IMG/VR virus record: IMGVR_UViG_3300020281_000104
Span: 1 to 28,061 of that record
DNA: 28,061 nt
Source of the DNA: a virus
Reading direction: 5' to 3' (one strand)
Under the pieces are notes generated by a model that was not told where the DNA came from, ran no database searches, and was given only the letters and a program-made list of their open reading frames with translations. Position 1 is the stretch's first letter, and every line of letters begins with the position of its first letter. The position numbers and the translations under genes are program-made. This document shows, piece by piece, positions 5,872-13,076 of this stretch.

Positions 5872-6591
5872 ATGACAACTGAAAATGATTGTTGGAAAAT
5901 GATAGCGTCAGTGCTAGGAAAGTCACGTAGAGTATTACTCTATGGTCCTCCAGGCACAGGCAAAACATACAGTGCTGTTAAACAAAGCACACCCTTAGAC
6001 ATGGATGGTAAACCCAATGTCTATCAAATAACTATGACAGAGGATACTGCATCTGCTAACTTAGAAGGTTTCTATAAACCTAGTTCAGATGGTACGTTCC
6101 AATGGCATGATGGTATTGCAATACAAGCATGGCGTAATGGTGGTAGATTAGTTATCAATGAGATAGACCACGCATCACCAGATGCTATGACATTCTTGCA
6201 TGCTATATTGGATGACCAAGACATAGCAATGTTGACATTAAACAATGATGAAAAGGAAACTGTTAAACCAGCTGAAGGCTTTCAAGTCGTAGCTACTACT
6301 AACAGTCCACCTGAGTCATTGCCACTTGCGTTGAAGGATAGATTTCCTGTAAAAATTTATGTCGATTCAATACATCCAAAAGCAATGGAACAATTCCCAG
6401 AGGAATGGCATGGTGTTATTACCGATACAACTATGGTAGAAGACCCAGAAGATAGGATATCTGTACGTGCATGGTCAGAGTTCTTTCAGTTACAAGAAAA
6501 AGGATTTACCCCAGAAACTGCAGGTAAATTAGTCTTTGGTGAGAACTCAGAAGAACTTACAGATGCAATACTTCTAAGCAAGGCAGACTAA
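5872..6591 (+). CDS. MoxR/CobS-like AAA+ ATPase, 239 aa
   Basis: ATP-driven remodelling enzyme of the AAA_5 (MoxR/CobS-like) group. Walker A GPPGTGKT at 25-32, Walker B VINEIDHA at 94-101, sensor-1 ATTN at 141-144 and a DRF arginine-finger motif at 156-158 are all present, so it should be active. It is short (239 aa), with only a small helical lid after residue 165. It is coupled by a TAATG overlap to a CobT-like vWA protein; MoxR-type ATPases typically work with a vWA partner, as in CobS/CobT, NorQ/NorD and RavA/ViaA. The substrate is unknown. There is no other cobalamin gene here, so cobalt chelation should not be assumed. Confidence 0.88.
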   Translation: MTTENDCWKMIASVLGKSRRVLLYGPPGTGKTYSAVKQSTPLDMDGKPNVYQITMTEDTASANLEGFYKPSSDGTFQWHDGIAIQAWRNGGRLVINEIDHASPDAMTFLHAILDDQDIAMLTLNNDEKETVKPAEGFQVVATTNSPPESLPLALKDRFPVKIYVDSIHPKAMEQFPEEWHGVITDTTMVEDPEDRISVRAWSEFFQLQEKGFTPETAGKLVFGENSEELTDAILLSKAD

Positions 6592-8030
6592 TGCAAGACA
6601 AAAGAGCATACCCTTACCCAGAGATAGTTACTGGTGATAAGTGGCATGTGATGGAAACCACAGAACACGACCCACAACCAAGAACAGATAATCTAAACAA
6701 ACAGATGTATGTTCCTATGGATAGAGATTGTGAATATTGTGGTGTCAATCATAGTCGTATGATACGTAGACACGAGTTAGGCCATGCTAAATGGTCACCT
6801 AAAACTATGGGTAAATTATTACGTGGTACACGTGCAGAAGCTATACATGCACTAGAAGAAGTACGTATTAATTATCTACTGGCTTATCACGATTTGCCAA
6901 TAGATGATTACATATTGTGTAGAGAAGAAATGCTATCTAAAACTCATAGACTAATTATGACAGCTAGTATTACTGACTTAATATTGTATACTCTTGCAGC
7001 ATACTCGAACAAAAGGTCTAGTGGTGCTAGGTCTGTAATGGTTAATACAGATATGTATCAAGATATACTTGATGTATTTCAAGAAGCAATAGATTCAAAT
7101 GAGATATCTGAGTTACGTAAATCGCAACTTAGATTTGCTAAACAAACTGCTATGAAATTCATAAGTATGTTAACTAATCATGCATGGAATCAATTGCCTA
7201 GTTATCGTAAAGTTCAAAAGTATGCAGAAAAACTATCTGCAATACTTGCTGAGTTTATGGATAAACCTAAACCAGAAGAAGTCAAAGCACCACCACCTGC
7301 ACCAGAAACTGAAGGTGAAGAGGGTGAAGACGAAGAATCTGAAGGGGACGCAATTGAATCTTCTAGTACAGGTGATGCTGTTGAGCAGCTAGAAAGACGT
7401 ATGCGTAAAGACCTTGTAGATAAAATGACATACAATAGTAGCAATGGCATAGGTGAATGGGGTGATATGACTATACATGAACCGCCTTTGTCAGTGAACT
7501 TGAAAGGTAGATTGAAACAAGGTAGAGAATACAGACCATCAGATTATGGTTACAATCCTAAATACATTAATAGATATTGTATCGACAAACAAATATTTAA
7601 ACAAAAAATTAATGTAAAAGGTGGCACTATATTGATAGATGCATCAGGTTCTATGTCATTCAATGGTGATGACATACTAGAGGTAATGCAATTGTTACCT
7701 GCTGTAAACATAGCTATGTATAATGGCTGGGGTAACTCAGGTACATTACGTATTATTGCTAAGAATGGTATGCGTGTAACAGAAGAACAACTAGATAATT
7801 GGTCTGGAGGTGGCAATGTAATAGATGGTCCAGCATTACGTTGGTTATCTACAATGCCAGCACGTAGAATCTGGGTATCAGATATGCATGTTTTTGGTGT
7901 AGGTAGACACTCAAGTGGCTATAACTTATTACAAGAATGCTATCAATTATGTACACAACATAAAATAATTAACCTCAAAGATATTGAGGAAGTAAAGGAA
8001 CACGCACTTAAACTAAACCAAGTGCTATAG
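6591..8030 (+). CDS. CobT-like vWA protein with HExxH motif, 479 aa
   Basis: Partner of the preceding AAA ATPase. N-terminal part: CEYC at 47-50, then HELGH at 61-65 followed by ALEEVRIN at 87-94, the HExxH...LExxR arrangement of putative vWA-linked metallopeptidases and CobT-like proteins. Residues 231-262 form a Pro/Glu-rich acidic linker (PPPAPE, EGEEGEDEESEGD), as in CobT. The C-terminal vWA domain begins at about 343, with a complete MIDAS: DASGS at 350-354, then SGGGNVID at 405-412 and the WVSD segment at 428-431. It ends soon after the vWA core. Whether it cleaves proteins or only binds metal and partners is not known. Its final codons overlap the start of a structured RNA. Confidence 0.85.
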   Translation: MQDKRAYPYPEIVTGDKWHVMETTEHDPQPRTDNLNKQMYVPMDRDCEYCGVNHSRMIRRHELGHAKWSPKTMGKLLRGTRAEAIHALEEVRINYLLAYHDLPIDDYILCREEMLSKTHRLIMTASITDLILYTLAAYSNKRSSGARSVMVNTDMYQDILDVFQEAIDSNEISELRKSQLRFAKQTAMKFISMLTNHAWNQLPSYRKVQKYAEKLSAILAEFMDKPKPEEVKAPPPAPETEGEEGEDEESEGDAIESSSTGDAVEQLERRMRKDLVDKMTYNSSNGIGEWGDMTIHEPPLSVNLKGRLKQGREYRPSDYGYNPKYINRYCIDKQIFKQKINVKGGTILIDASGSMSFNGDDILEVMQLLPAVNIAMYNGWGNSGTLRIIAKNGMRVTEEQLDNWSGGGNVIDGPALRWLSTMPARRIWVSDMHVFGVGRHSSGYNLLQECYQLCTQHKIINLKDIEEVKEHALKLNQVL

Positions 8031-8181
8031 TGGTATGGAATACAGTAATGTCGAAAGACAGTTAGTGTTCCTTTCCACTAATTAAAGCTGTGTTTAGTAG
8101 TAGAATAGAGTGCAGGGAGAACCTGCAACAGGTTAGATAACCTCATAAATGTCAACAATCAACCCATAGTGAACACTACTA
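8029..8181 (+). ncRNA. Structured RNA candidate downstream of the vWA gene
   Basis: Gene-free stretch 8031-8345. First fold: AGTGG/CCACT (8029-8033/8075-8079), a 3x3 internal loop, GGAATAC/GTGTTCC (8037-8043/8065-8071, one wobble pair), and an inner TGTC-GAAA-GACA stem (8049-8060) with a GNRA tetraloop. Second fold: TAGTAGT/ACTACTA (8095-8101/8175-8181) enclosing TGCAGG/CCTGCA (8111-8116/8122-8127) and AGGTT/AACCT (8130-8134/8139-8143). From 8181 to about 8330 the DNA becomes unusually C-rich and G+C-rich, with a TGACGC...GCGTCA inverted repeat; I see no gene there. The RNA could be processed from the operon transcript or act as a leader for the 8346 gene. Confidence 0.5.
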
Positions 8182-8345
8182 CGCATACCTACGTCCCTCT
8201 GCCTGTCCAGCACACCGCTTCTCACTTCGTCCTTGCCTAGAAAATACTGACGCCTCAAGCTAACCTTTCGGCATTGGCGTTCCTCGTAGCGTCACTCAGT
8301 GCTTACCCTGCAGAGGTCCTTGAATACTCAGACTCTATGGTTATA

Positions 8346-8594
8346 ATGAAACCTATGAAAGAGATTGAAAGCCTGTTGACTGAAGCAGAAACAGGAAAGA
8401 CTAGTCGTGTATTCGAAAGAATAACTGACGAAGCTAAGCCATTCTGGGATGGTATAGAAGAAAGGATTATTGCTGGTAGACCTATTAAACCATATGTAGT
8501 ACATAGAATATTACGTGATGAATATGGTATTAAAATAAGTGAAACAGCAGTACGTAATCATTTCTTGAACCTTAAAGAACAGCATGGCAACTAA
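8346..8594 (+). CDS. Helix-turn-helix-like protein, 82 aa
   Basis: The start is uncertain: the frame is open from 8274 with in-frame ATGs at 8337, 8346 and 8355, and none has a clear ribosome site. ATG 8346 is preferred because the product then begins M-K-P-M-KEIESLLTEAE and aligns without gaps with the start of the next protein (M-A-T-N-KEIEKLLAEAE). The C-terminal part (KPYVVHRILRDEYG, ISETAVRNHFLNL) reads as a helix-turn-helix, probably DNA binding. The final 11 bases overlap the metallophosphoesterase gene, so the two are coupled. Confidence 0.68.
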   Translation: MKPMKEIESLLTEAETGKTSRVFERITDEAKPFWDGIEERIIAGRPIKPYVVHRILRDEYGIKISETAVRNHFLNLKEQHGN

Positions 8595-9645
8595 TAAAGA
8601 AATAGAAAAATTATTAGCAGAAGCTGAATCAACAAAGATACGTGAACTTAAAGCAGATAACCTTAGATTACTACGTCAATTAGAGAAAGCTAAAAATAAA
8701 AAAGCTGACATGATAGACGCTGTATATGAGGCAGTTGCTACTAATCTCAGGACCTGGGATAAACCTAAGATACCTAAACCAAAGGTACATAAACGAAGTA
8801 AAAATGAGGAGGTTGCAGTAGCAGTACTGTCTGATGTACAGCTAGCTAAAGTAACGCCTGATTATAACACACAGGTAGCTGAAGAACGTGTTATTGAATA
8901 TGCAAATAAAATAGTTGAATTGTCAAATGTTCAACGTTCTGCACATCCAGTAAACAAATGCGTAGTATTAGCTGCAGGTGACATTGTAGAAGGTGAACTA
9001 ATATTTCCTGGTCAAACACATCTTATTGATGCATCGTTATATAACCAAGTAACAATTGATGGACCTAGAATATTGACAAAGTTCTTTGACATATTGTTAG
9101 CTAATTTTGCAGAAGTAGATGTACATTGGGTGATAGGTAATCATGGCAGCCTTGGAGGCCGTGCAAGGAAAGACTACCATCCAGATTCCAATGCAGATAG
9201 AATGCTAGGAAAAATAATGTCAATGACATATGAAAAAGAAAAACGTATGACATGGACAATACCTGATAGTACAGGTGATAACCATTGGTTCGATATTGCA
9301 GATGTCGGTGAAGGATGTAAGTTCTTTGTATGGCATGGAGATAATATCAGGGGACATTCAGGATTCCCATGGTATGGCTTTGGTAAGAAGCTACTAGGTT
9401 GGAAAGCATTGGCCAGCAGAGGTCTTATGCCAGACTTTGACTATGCAATAGCAGGACATTTTCATACACCTACAACTATGTACGTTAATGACGTAAGATT
9501 GTGGGTGAATGGCAGCACAGAAAGCTACAACACATACGCACTAGAACAACTAGCTAGTATGGGCAGACCGTGCCAGTGGTTACTCTTTGCTAAACCAAAG
9601 CATGGAGTAACTGCAGAATATTTGGTAAAACTTGGTAATCAATAA
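8584..9645 (+). CDS. Calcineurin-like metallophosphoesterase, 353 aa
   Basis: Two-metal phosphohydrolase of the calcineurin superfamily (nucleases, nucleotidases, phosphatases). Motifs in order: SDVQ at 83-86 (D-x-Q where most members have D-x-H), AGDIVEGE at 131-138, GNHG at 185-188, WHGD at 250-253 and GHFHT at 291-295. The catalytic set is nearly complete; Gln for His in the first motif occurs in some nuclease-like members. Residues 1-55 are helical and coiled-coil-like, resembling the start of the preceding protein. The setting among recombination and DNA-binding genes suggests a DNA or nucleotide substrate, but this is not shown. Confidence 0.88.
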   Translation: MATNKEIEKLLAEAESTKIRELKADNLRLLRQLEKAKNKKADMIDAVYEAVATNLRTWDKPKIPKPKVHKRSKNEEVAVAVLSDVQLAKVTPDYNTQVAEERVIEYANKIVELSNVQRSAHPVNKCVVLAAGDIVEGELIFPGQTHLIDASLYNQVTIDGPRILTKFFDILLANFAEVDVHWVIGNHGSLGGRARKDYHPDSNADRMLGKIMSMTYEKEKRMTWTIPDSTGDNHWFDIADVGEGCKFFVWHGDNIRGHSGFPWYGFGKKLLGWKALASRGLMPDFDYAIAGHFHTPTTMYVNDVRLWVNGSTESYNTYALEQLASMGRPCQWLLFAKPKHGVTAEYLVKLGNQ

Positions 9646-9667
9646 AGAATATATATATAATACAATT

Positions 9668-9838
9668 ATGACAGATAGTATTGTCAAGTCTAAATGGACA
9701 TTGATTGGTATAGAATACAGTGGACTAAGTAGTCGACCATACTTTATACTAAGAAACAAAAACGATAGTATTAAGATGATACCTTTAGAAAGAGGTGTCA
9801 CTAATCTTCGTAGTCTATTAGACTTAGAAGAAGAATAA
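9668..9838 (+). CDS. Hypothetical small protein, 56 aa
   Basis: The frame is open from a TTG at 9632 inside the previous gene; ATG 9668 (MTDSIVKSKWTLIGIEYSG) is the more likely start, although no good ribosome site precedes either. Predicted strands (KWTLIGIEY, PYFILRNK) and a short acidic end. No family recognised. Hairpin H7 begins two bases after the stop. Confidence 0.55.
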   Translation: MTDSIVKSKWTLIGIEYSGLSSRPYFILRNKNDSIKMIPLERGVTNLRSLLDLEEE

Positions 9839-9840
9839 CT

Positions 9841-9885
9841 ATCGCATACGTTTGTTTTTACTTTTGTATTACAAACGTATACGAT
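9841..9885 (+). promoter_or_regulatory. Long hairpin H7 before the Rad52-like gene
   Basis: ATCGCATACGTTTGT (9841-9855) pairs with 9871-9885 with one mismatch (14 of 15 pairs); the loop TTTTACTTTTGTATT is 15 bases and resembles those of H5 and H6. ATATAAAGAAAGGAATGTTATG follows, so the stem again sits just upstream of a ribosome site. Confidence 0.6.
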
Positions 9886-9904
9886 ATATAAAGAAAGGAA
9901 TGTT

Positions 9905-10498
9905 ATGGCAAATAACGTTGACTTGCTATCTCCATTTCCACAGGAGGTAGTTCGTAAAGCACCAGCAGGTAAGTTCGGTGATTATGTTCCACACGCATTG
10001 TATGTAGAGCGTTTGAGGGACAGTGGAGTCAAATACACATGGCAATGTGAAGCTGTGTATGGTACATTTAACGGAGAAAAACGCATAGTAGGTGCTAAAG
10101 GTACTATTACCATAGAAGGTATGGGTAGCTATGATGGTTTCGGTGATGTTGATACATTCAAGCTAGGAAATGCCAAGTTTAATGATGGTACTAACCTAAA
10201 GGATGCAGAGTCTGATGCATTTAAGCGTGCATGTATGCGCTTTGGTCTAGGTGTAGAACTTTGGTCAGGTTCTAAACAGTCAGAAGAAGAAGCTACAGCA
10301 GTAGCGCCTGATGGTTACACACAAGACATGGCCGATGCAGATGCAAAGGTAGAAGTTACCAAGGTAGATATGCGTAAGAAAGAAAACAAACCTACTAAAG
10401 AAGACATACAACGCATGAATGACATCATGGATAGTATAGTTGCACAAGATGTGGAGGTAGGTACACCTAAAGAGGACGCAAAAGAAGCACCTTTCTAA
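9905..10498 (+). CDS. Rad52-family single-strand annealing protein, 197 aa
   Basis: Phage recombinase that anneals complementary single strands for recombination-dependent replication and repair. The Rad52/Rad22 signature is clear at residues 100-116: DAESDAFKRACMRFGLG. The preceding beta strands (YTWQCEAVYG, KGTITIEG, about 44-72) fit the family's beta-sheet and the core is of usual length. Residues 120-197 form an acidic/basic linker likely to bind partners. ATG follows AAAGAAAGGAATGTT. The stop overlaps the next ATG (TAATG), pointing to a partner in DNA metabolism. Confidence 0.87.
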   Translation: MANNVDLLSPFPQEVVRKAPAGKFGDYVPHALYVERLRDSGVKYTWQCEAVYGTFNGEKRIVGAKGTITIEGMGSYDGFGDVDTFKLGNAKFNDGTNLKDAESDAFKRACMRFGLGVELWSGSKQSEEEATAVAPDGYTQDMADADAKVEVTKVDMRKKENKPTKEDIQRMNDIMDSIVAQDVEVGTPKEDAKEAPF

Positions 10499-11043
10499 TG
10501 CAAGACGTAGCATTTATAGCGCAGACAGTTGCTGCAATAACAAGTGACGTACAGAGTAAGGAAACACTTAATAAGATTATTGGTAGTGCAAACAAATATG
10601 CTACTACCATGAAGTTTCCTGCTGATAAATCACTATGGTCTGATAAGCAACTAGATAAATACCTAAATATGATAGAGAAACTTGTAGATATGCCTGAAGA
10701 ATATACTGAAGAACAGTTTAATCAGCTATCATTAGAAGACAAACTATCTACAGTAGGTATGGAAAGCACAGACAAGACAGATGGGTTACAAACCCCTGAA
10801 GGTCTAGTCGGAGAGGTAGTTCAGAAAATGGAAAAACAAAATAAGTACAGGGATGACCTTAAGTGTCCCTGTCCTAACAAGTTAATGGTTTGGGATAATC
10901 GTAAAACAAAACGTACAGATAAAAGTCCAGACTTTACTTGTTCAGGAAAGACACCAGAAGAATGTCCACAGCATACAGGCAAGTGGCGTAAGTCATGGTG
11001 GTTAGACAACAGTGATATACCAGAGGAGTGGGGAATAAAATGA
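10498..11043 (+). CDS. Zinc-binding protein paired with the Rad52-like gene, 181 aa
   Basis: N-terminal helical region (1-115), then a C-terminal Cys cluster: C123 and C125 (KCPCPNKL), C148 (FTCSG), C156 (ECPQH) with H159, followed by Trp/Lys-rich GKWRKSWWLD. Together this looks like a zinc ribbon contacting nucleic acid. One-base overlap with the annealing gene suggests a shared role, such as a recombination mediator or single-strand binding. No named family recognised. Confidence 0.75.
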   Translation: MQDVAFIAQTVAAITSDVQSKETLNKIIGSANKYATTMKFPADKSLWSDKQLDKYLNMIEKLVDMPEEYTEEQFNQLSLEDKLSTVGMESTDKTDGLQTPEGLVGEVVQKMEKQNKYRDDLKCPCPNKLMVWDNRKTKRTDKSPDFTCSGKTPEECPQHTGKWRKSWWLDNSDIPEEWGIK

Positions 11044-11309
11044 TACCAGAATATTTTAGAGGTAAAGAAATACCTAGGTTTATTAAAAGTAAAACACAGT
11101 TAGTTGCTTGGGCATTAACAGAGTTTATGAATGATGAACCAATAAGTAACTGGGAGTTTGTAGCAGAGTTACACTGCCACAGATTTGGTGGAATAATACA
11201 TAATCTTAGGCAGGAAGGTTATGAAATTACTACATTACCTAGTAAAAAACGTGGGTTAGTACATTACTTTTGTACTAAAATACCTACAACAACTACTGCC
11301 ATTAGCTAA
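11040..11309 (+). CDS. Winged-helix DNA-binding protein, 89 aa
   Basis: Start chosen at ATG 11040 (overlapping the previous stop) because GAGGAG lies eight bases upstream; a GTG at 11028 is in frame but less likely. The pattern SKTQLVAWALTEF, then ISNWEFVAELHCHRFGGII and NLRQEGYEITTL is the phage winged-helix layout, with a recognition helix around 50-60 and a wing at EGYEITTLPSKKRGLVHYF. Possible early/late regulator or replication accessory; the target is unknown. Confidence 0.75.
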   Translation: MIPEYFRGKEIPRFIKSKTQLVAWALTEFMNDEPISNWEFVAELHCHRFGGIIHNLRQEGYEITTLPSKKRGLVHYFCTKIPTTTTAIS

Positions 11310-11761
11310 TGATAGAAGTATTTGTCGGTTGTTTAGTGCCACTGTTACTTACAACTGACAATATATCTGAGTTCAAGGACTGTTACGACACTGCTAACAA
11401 AGTAGAGTACGTGCTGGAACATACAGAACTTGTACAAAGATATTTTAAAGAGAAAGACATCTTGCGTGCTTTAGGTATTATATACTGCGAAAGCTCAGGT
11501 AAAGCTGAAGCAGTCGGTAATAATACTAACGGTACACAAGATGTTGGACTCTGGCAGTTTAATGATGATACCTGGGCATGGTTAACACCTAAGCTAGGTA
11601 TAATAGAAGATAGAACTAACACAGAAACAAGTACAGCAGTCGCTGCCTGGTTAGTTTACAATGATGGTTGGCATCATTGGAACAGTAGTAAACATTGTTG
11701 GAAAGGAACTAATAATGAAATGTTGTGGATACAAACTAGAGAAAGTATGCGTAGTTACTGA
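11309..11761 (+). CDS. Lytic transglycosylase / lysozyme-like protein, 150 aa
   Basis: Cuts peptidoglycan glycan strands. Residues 52-135 match the SLT/Rpf-like fold: catalytic glutamate in YCESSGKAEAVGNN (E61), GTQDVGLWQFNDDTW (76-90), and the late STAVAAWLVYNDGWHHWNSS segment (about 108-127), followed by a HCW. A short hydrophobic N-terminus (VFVGCLVPLLLTT, about residues 4-16) may be a signal or anchor. It is the best endolysin candidate in the window but lies in the plus-strand early operon, away from the holins. TAATG overlap with the preceding gene; another gene begins inside its 3' end. Confidence 0.82.
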   Translation: MIEVFVGCLVPLLLTTDNISEFKDCYDTANKVEYVLEHTELVQRYFKEKDILRALGIIYCESSGKAEAVGNNTNGTQDVGLWQFNDDTWAWLTPKLGIIEDRTNTETSTAVAAWLVYNDGWHHWNSSKHCWKGTNNEMLWIQTRESMRSY

Positions 11762-11819
11762 CCAAGTATTCTGCGAATACTGTGAGAAGGTATGGGGTCA
11801 TGTAGATGACATGGTCTAA
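11715..11819 (+). CDS. Cys-rich micro-protein overlapping the transglycosylase, 34 aa
   Basis: ATG follows GAAAGGAACTAATA, a strong ribosome site located inside the transglycosylase gene; the first 47 bases are read in a different frame from it. The product has CC (3-4), C12 and CEYC (20-23), enough for a small zinc site. The overlap and small size lower confidence, but the ribosome site and the Cys pattern fit its neighbours. Confidence 0.55.
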   Translation: MKCCGYKLEKVCVVTDQVFCEYCEKVWGHVDDMV

Positions 11820-11973
11820 CACAAACAAACGATTCAGAAAACAAATAGATAAATTGTTAAATCTTGTATGCGAACTATGTGGTGTTGCATATATTACAGA
11901 CTTTACATTAGTTAAATATTGTAATGATTGTATTGATAGATTAACAGTAGAAATGGATGACATAGATGAGTAA
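11806..11973 (+). CDS. Zinc-ribbon-like small protein, 55 aa
   Basis: Starts 14 bases inside the preceding micro-gene in another frame. Basic N-terminus (NTNKRFRKQIDK), then CELC (22-25) and CNDC (39-42), a two-knuckle zinc ribbon, and an acidic tail. The stop codon overlaps the next ATG (ATGAGTAA). Probably a nucleic-acid or RNA-polymerase-binding factor; this is inference from the motif. Confidence 0.65.
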   Translation: MTWSNTNKRFRKQIDKLLNLVCELCGVAYITDFTLVKYCNDCIDRLTVEMDDIDE

Positions 11974-12166
11974 ACAAAGAATTGACATAAGTAAAATAAA
12001 TATATTTACTAATCCTAAATATATGAAAGTATGGGCAAAACAATTTGATAAAGCATGTGGCAGTGATACATTTAACGTACCACCTGATATGTACGCATTG
12101 AGAAAATTAATGGACAAATTTGTTATAGATTATAACTTTCATTTAGCACAATTAGAGGAGGAATAA
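11966..12166 (+). CDS. Hypothetical small protein, 66 aa
   Basis: Begins eight bases before the end of the zinc-ribbon gene. Helical, mixed charge (ISKINIFTNPKYMKVWAKQF), ending LAQLEEE. The GAGGAGGAA at its end serves as ribosome site for the next gene and reads Glu-Glu-Glu, as in several neighbours. No family recognised. Confidence 0.68.
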   Translation: MSKQRIDISKINIFTNPKYMKVWAKQFDKACGSDTFNVPPDMYALRKLMDKFVIDYNFHLAQLEEE

Positions 12167-12336
12167 TGGCAAAGAAAGATAGGCTAGAAGAACTAACATA
12201 CGCACTTAAAACAATATCTGATACATTATCATTGCTTGACAGCAGAATAACACAGAACACTACGTTGATTGCAACTGTAGCTGGTATAGATATACAAAGT
12301 ATGCGTGAAGAAATGGCTAATAAAGAAGAAGAATGA
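12166..12336 (+). CDS. Hypothetical helical micro-protein, 56 aa
   Basis: TAATG overlap with the previous stop, after GAGGAGGAA. Almost entirely helical with heptad spacing (LEELTYALKTISDTLSLLDS), so likely a small coiled coil. No recognised family. Confidence 0.65.
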   Translation: MAKKDRLEELTYALKTISDTLSLLDSRITQNTTLIATVAGIDIQSMREEMANKEEE

Positions 12337-12422
12337 TTGTAAAACACCATAATAAATTGTTTAATTGGTACTTAGATGAACCTATATTAGATGATTTGGA
12401 TGAAGAATTAGAGGAGGAATAA
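12333..12422 (+). CDS. Acidic micro-protein, 29 aa
   Basis: ATGA overlap with the preceding stop, and its own stop overlaps the next ATG. Sequence NWYLDEPILDDLDEELEEE is strongly acidic. It may exist mainly to carry the GAGGAGG ribosome site for the 12422 gene, or may be a small DNA-mimic-like inhibitor; neither is shown. Confidence 0.5.
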   Translation: MIVKHHNKLFNWYLDEPILDDLDEELEEE

Positions 12423-13009
12423 TGGTATATAATACAAAGTTTCAAGCATTTCCTAATGCAAAAGAAAGACAGGCATTAACACCTAATGAATCTAACTATA
12501 AGTTTAGATTATGGTCAGCAAATAAAGAGAAACTTGCAAGTGAAGCAAATACATTTGGAGGTCGTAGGTTATTAGGTGTAACAAACAAGAATAAACCTAT
12601 ATGGTTATCATTTCATATTGACAGAGAAACTCTTGATATAAGTATGAAGTTATCTCACGATATGGACACGATAAGAAAAAGTAAGTTATGTCCCAGAGGT
12701 ATAAGACTAGCTACAGGTGAACAGCTTTATAACTTAGAACATGCTATGAGGCCAGCACTTAAGACTGACCATGGAGAAGTTACACAACGTACATTAGATT
12801 ACATAGAAAAAGTTATGATTATGTGTGAATCTAGCACCATAGGTAAAGTAAAAACATTCTTTAATAAAAGTGCATGTACCAAATCATTGTTTATGATTAT
12901 AGCTAATCTTGTTTATCACGGTTCAGTAGAAGCTGATAGATTTAGATGGCGAGATGTAATGGCTACATGGGATATGCCAGCTGGAGAATACCTAACAGTA
13001 GATGGGTAA
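12422..13009 (+). CDS. Hypothetical protein, last early gene, 195 aa
   Basis: Excellent AGAGGAGGAATAATG start overlapping the previous stop. Globular alpha/beta protein; notable segments are NYKFRLWSANKEKLASEA (25-42), KPIWLSFHIDRETLDISMKL (58-77) and DRFRWRDVMATWDMP (172-186). No catalytic motif or family recognised. It closes the plus-strand operon; the minus-strand late operon ends 67 bases away. Confidence 0.75.
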   Translation: MVYNTKFQAFPNAKERQALTPNESNYKFRLWSANKEKLASEANTFGGRRLLGVTNKNKPIWLSFHIDRETLDISMKLSHDMDTIRKSKLCPRGIRLATGEQLYNLEHAMRPALKTDHGEVTQRTLDYIEKVMIMCESSTIGKVKTFFNKSACTKSLFMIIANLVYHGSVEADRFRWRDVMATWDMPAGEYLTVDG

Positions 13010-13024
13010 TAAATAGTACAGATT

Positions 13025-13050
13025 ATAATTGATTAAAGTTTTTTAATTAT
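13025..13050. terminator. Weak AT-rich inverted repeat at the convergent junction
   Basis: ATAATT (13025-13030) and AATTAT (13045-13050) flank an internal T6 run. It lies exactly where early (plus) and late (minus) transcripts meet, as a two-way terminator would, but the stem has no G-C pairs. Position is the main argument. Confidence 0.3.
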
Positions 13051-13076
13051 GAATGGGCCAGATGAAACTATGGACG

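Noticed and set aside
8274-8345. N-terminal extension of the 82-residue HTH-like protein from TTG 8274
   Set aside because: TTG start without a ribosome site in a compositionally odd, structured segment; ATG 8346 aligns with the neighbouring protein.
1763-9885. Early-region hairpins as intrinsic terminators
   Set aside because: None is followed by a T-run; most lie just upstream of ribosome sites, so a leader or processing role fits better.
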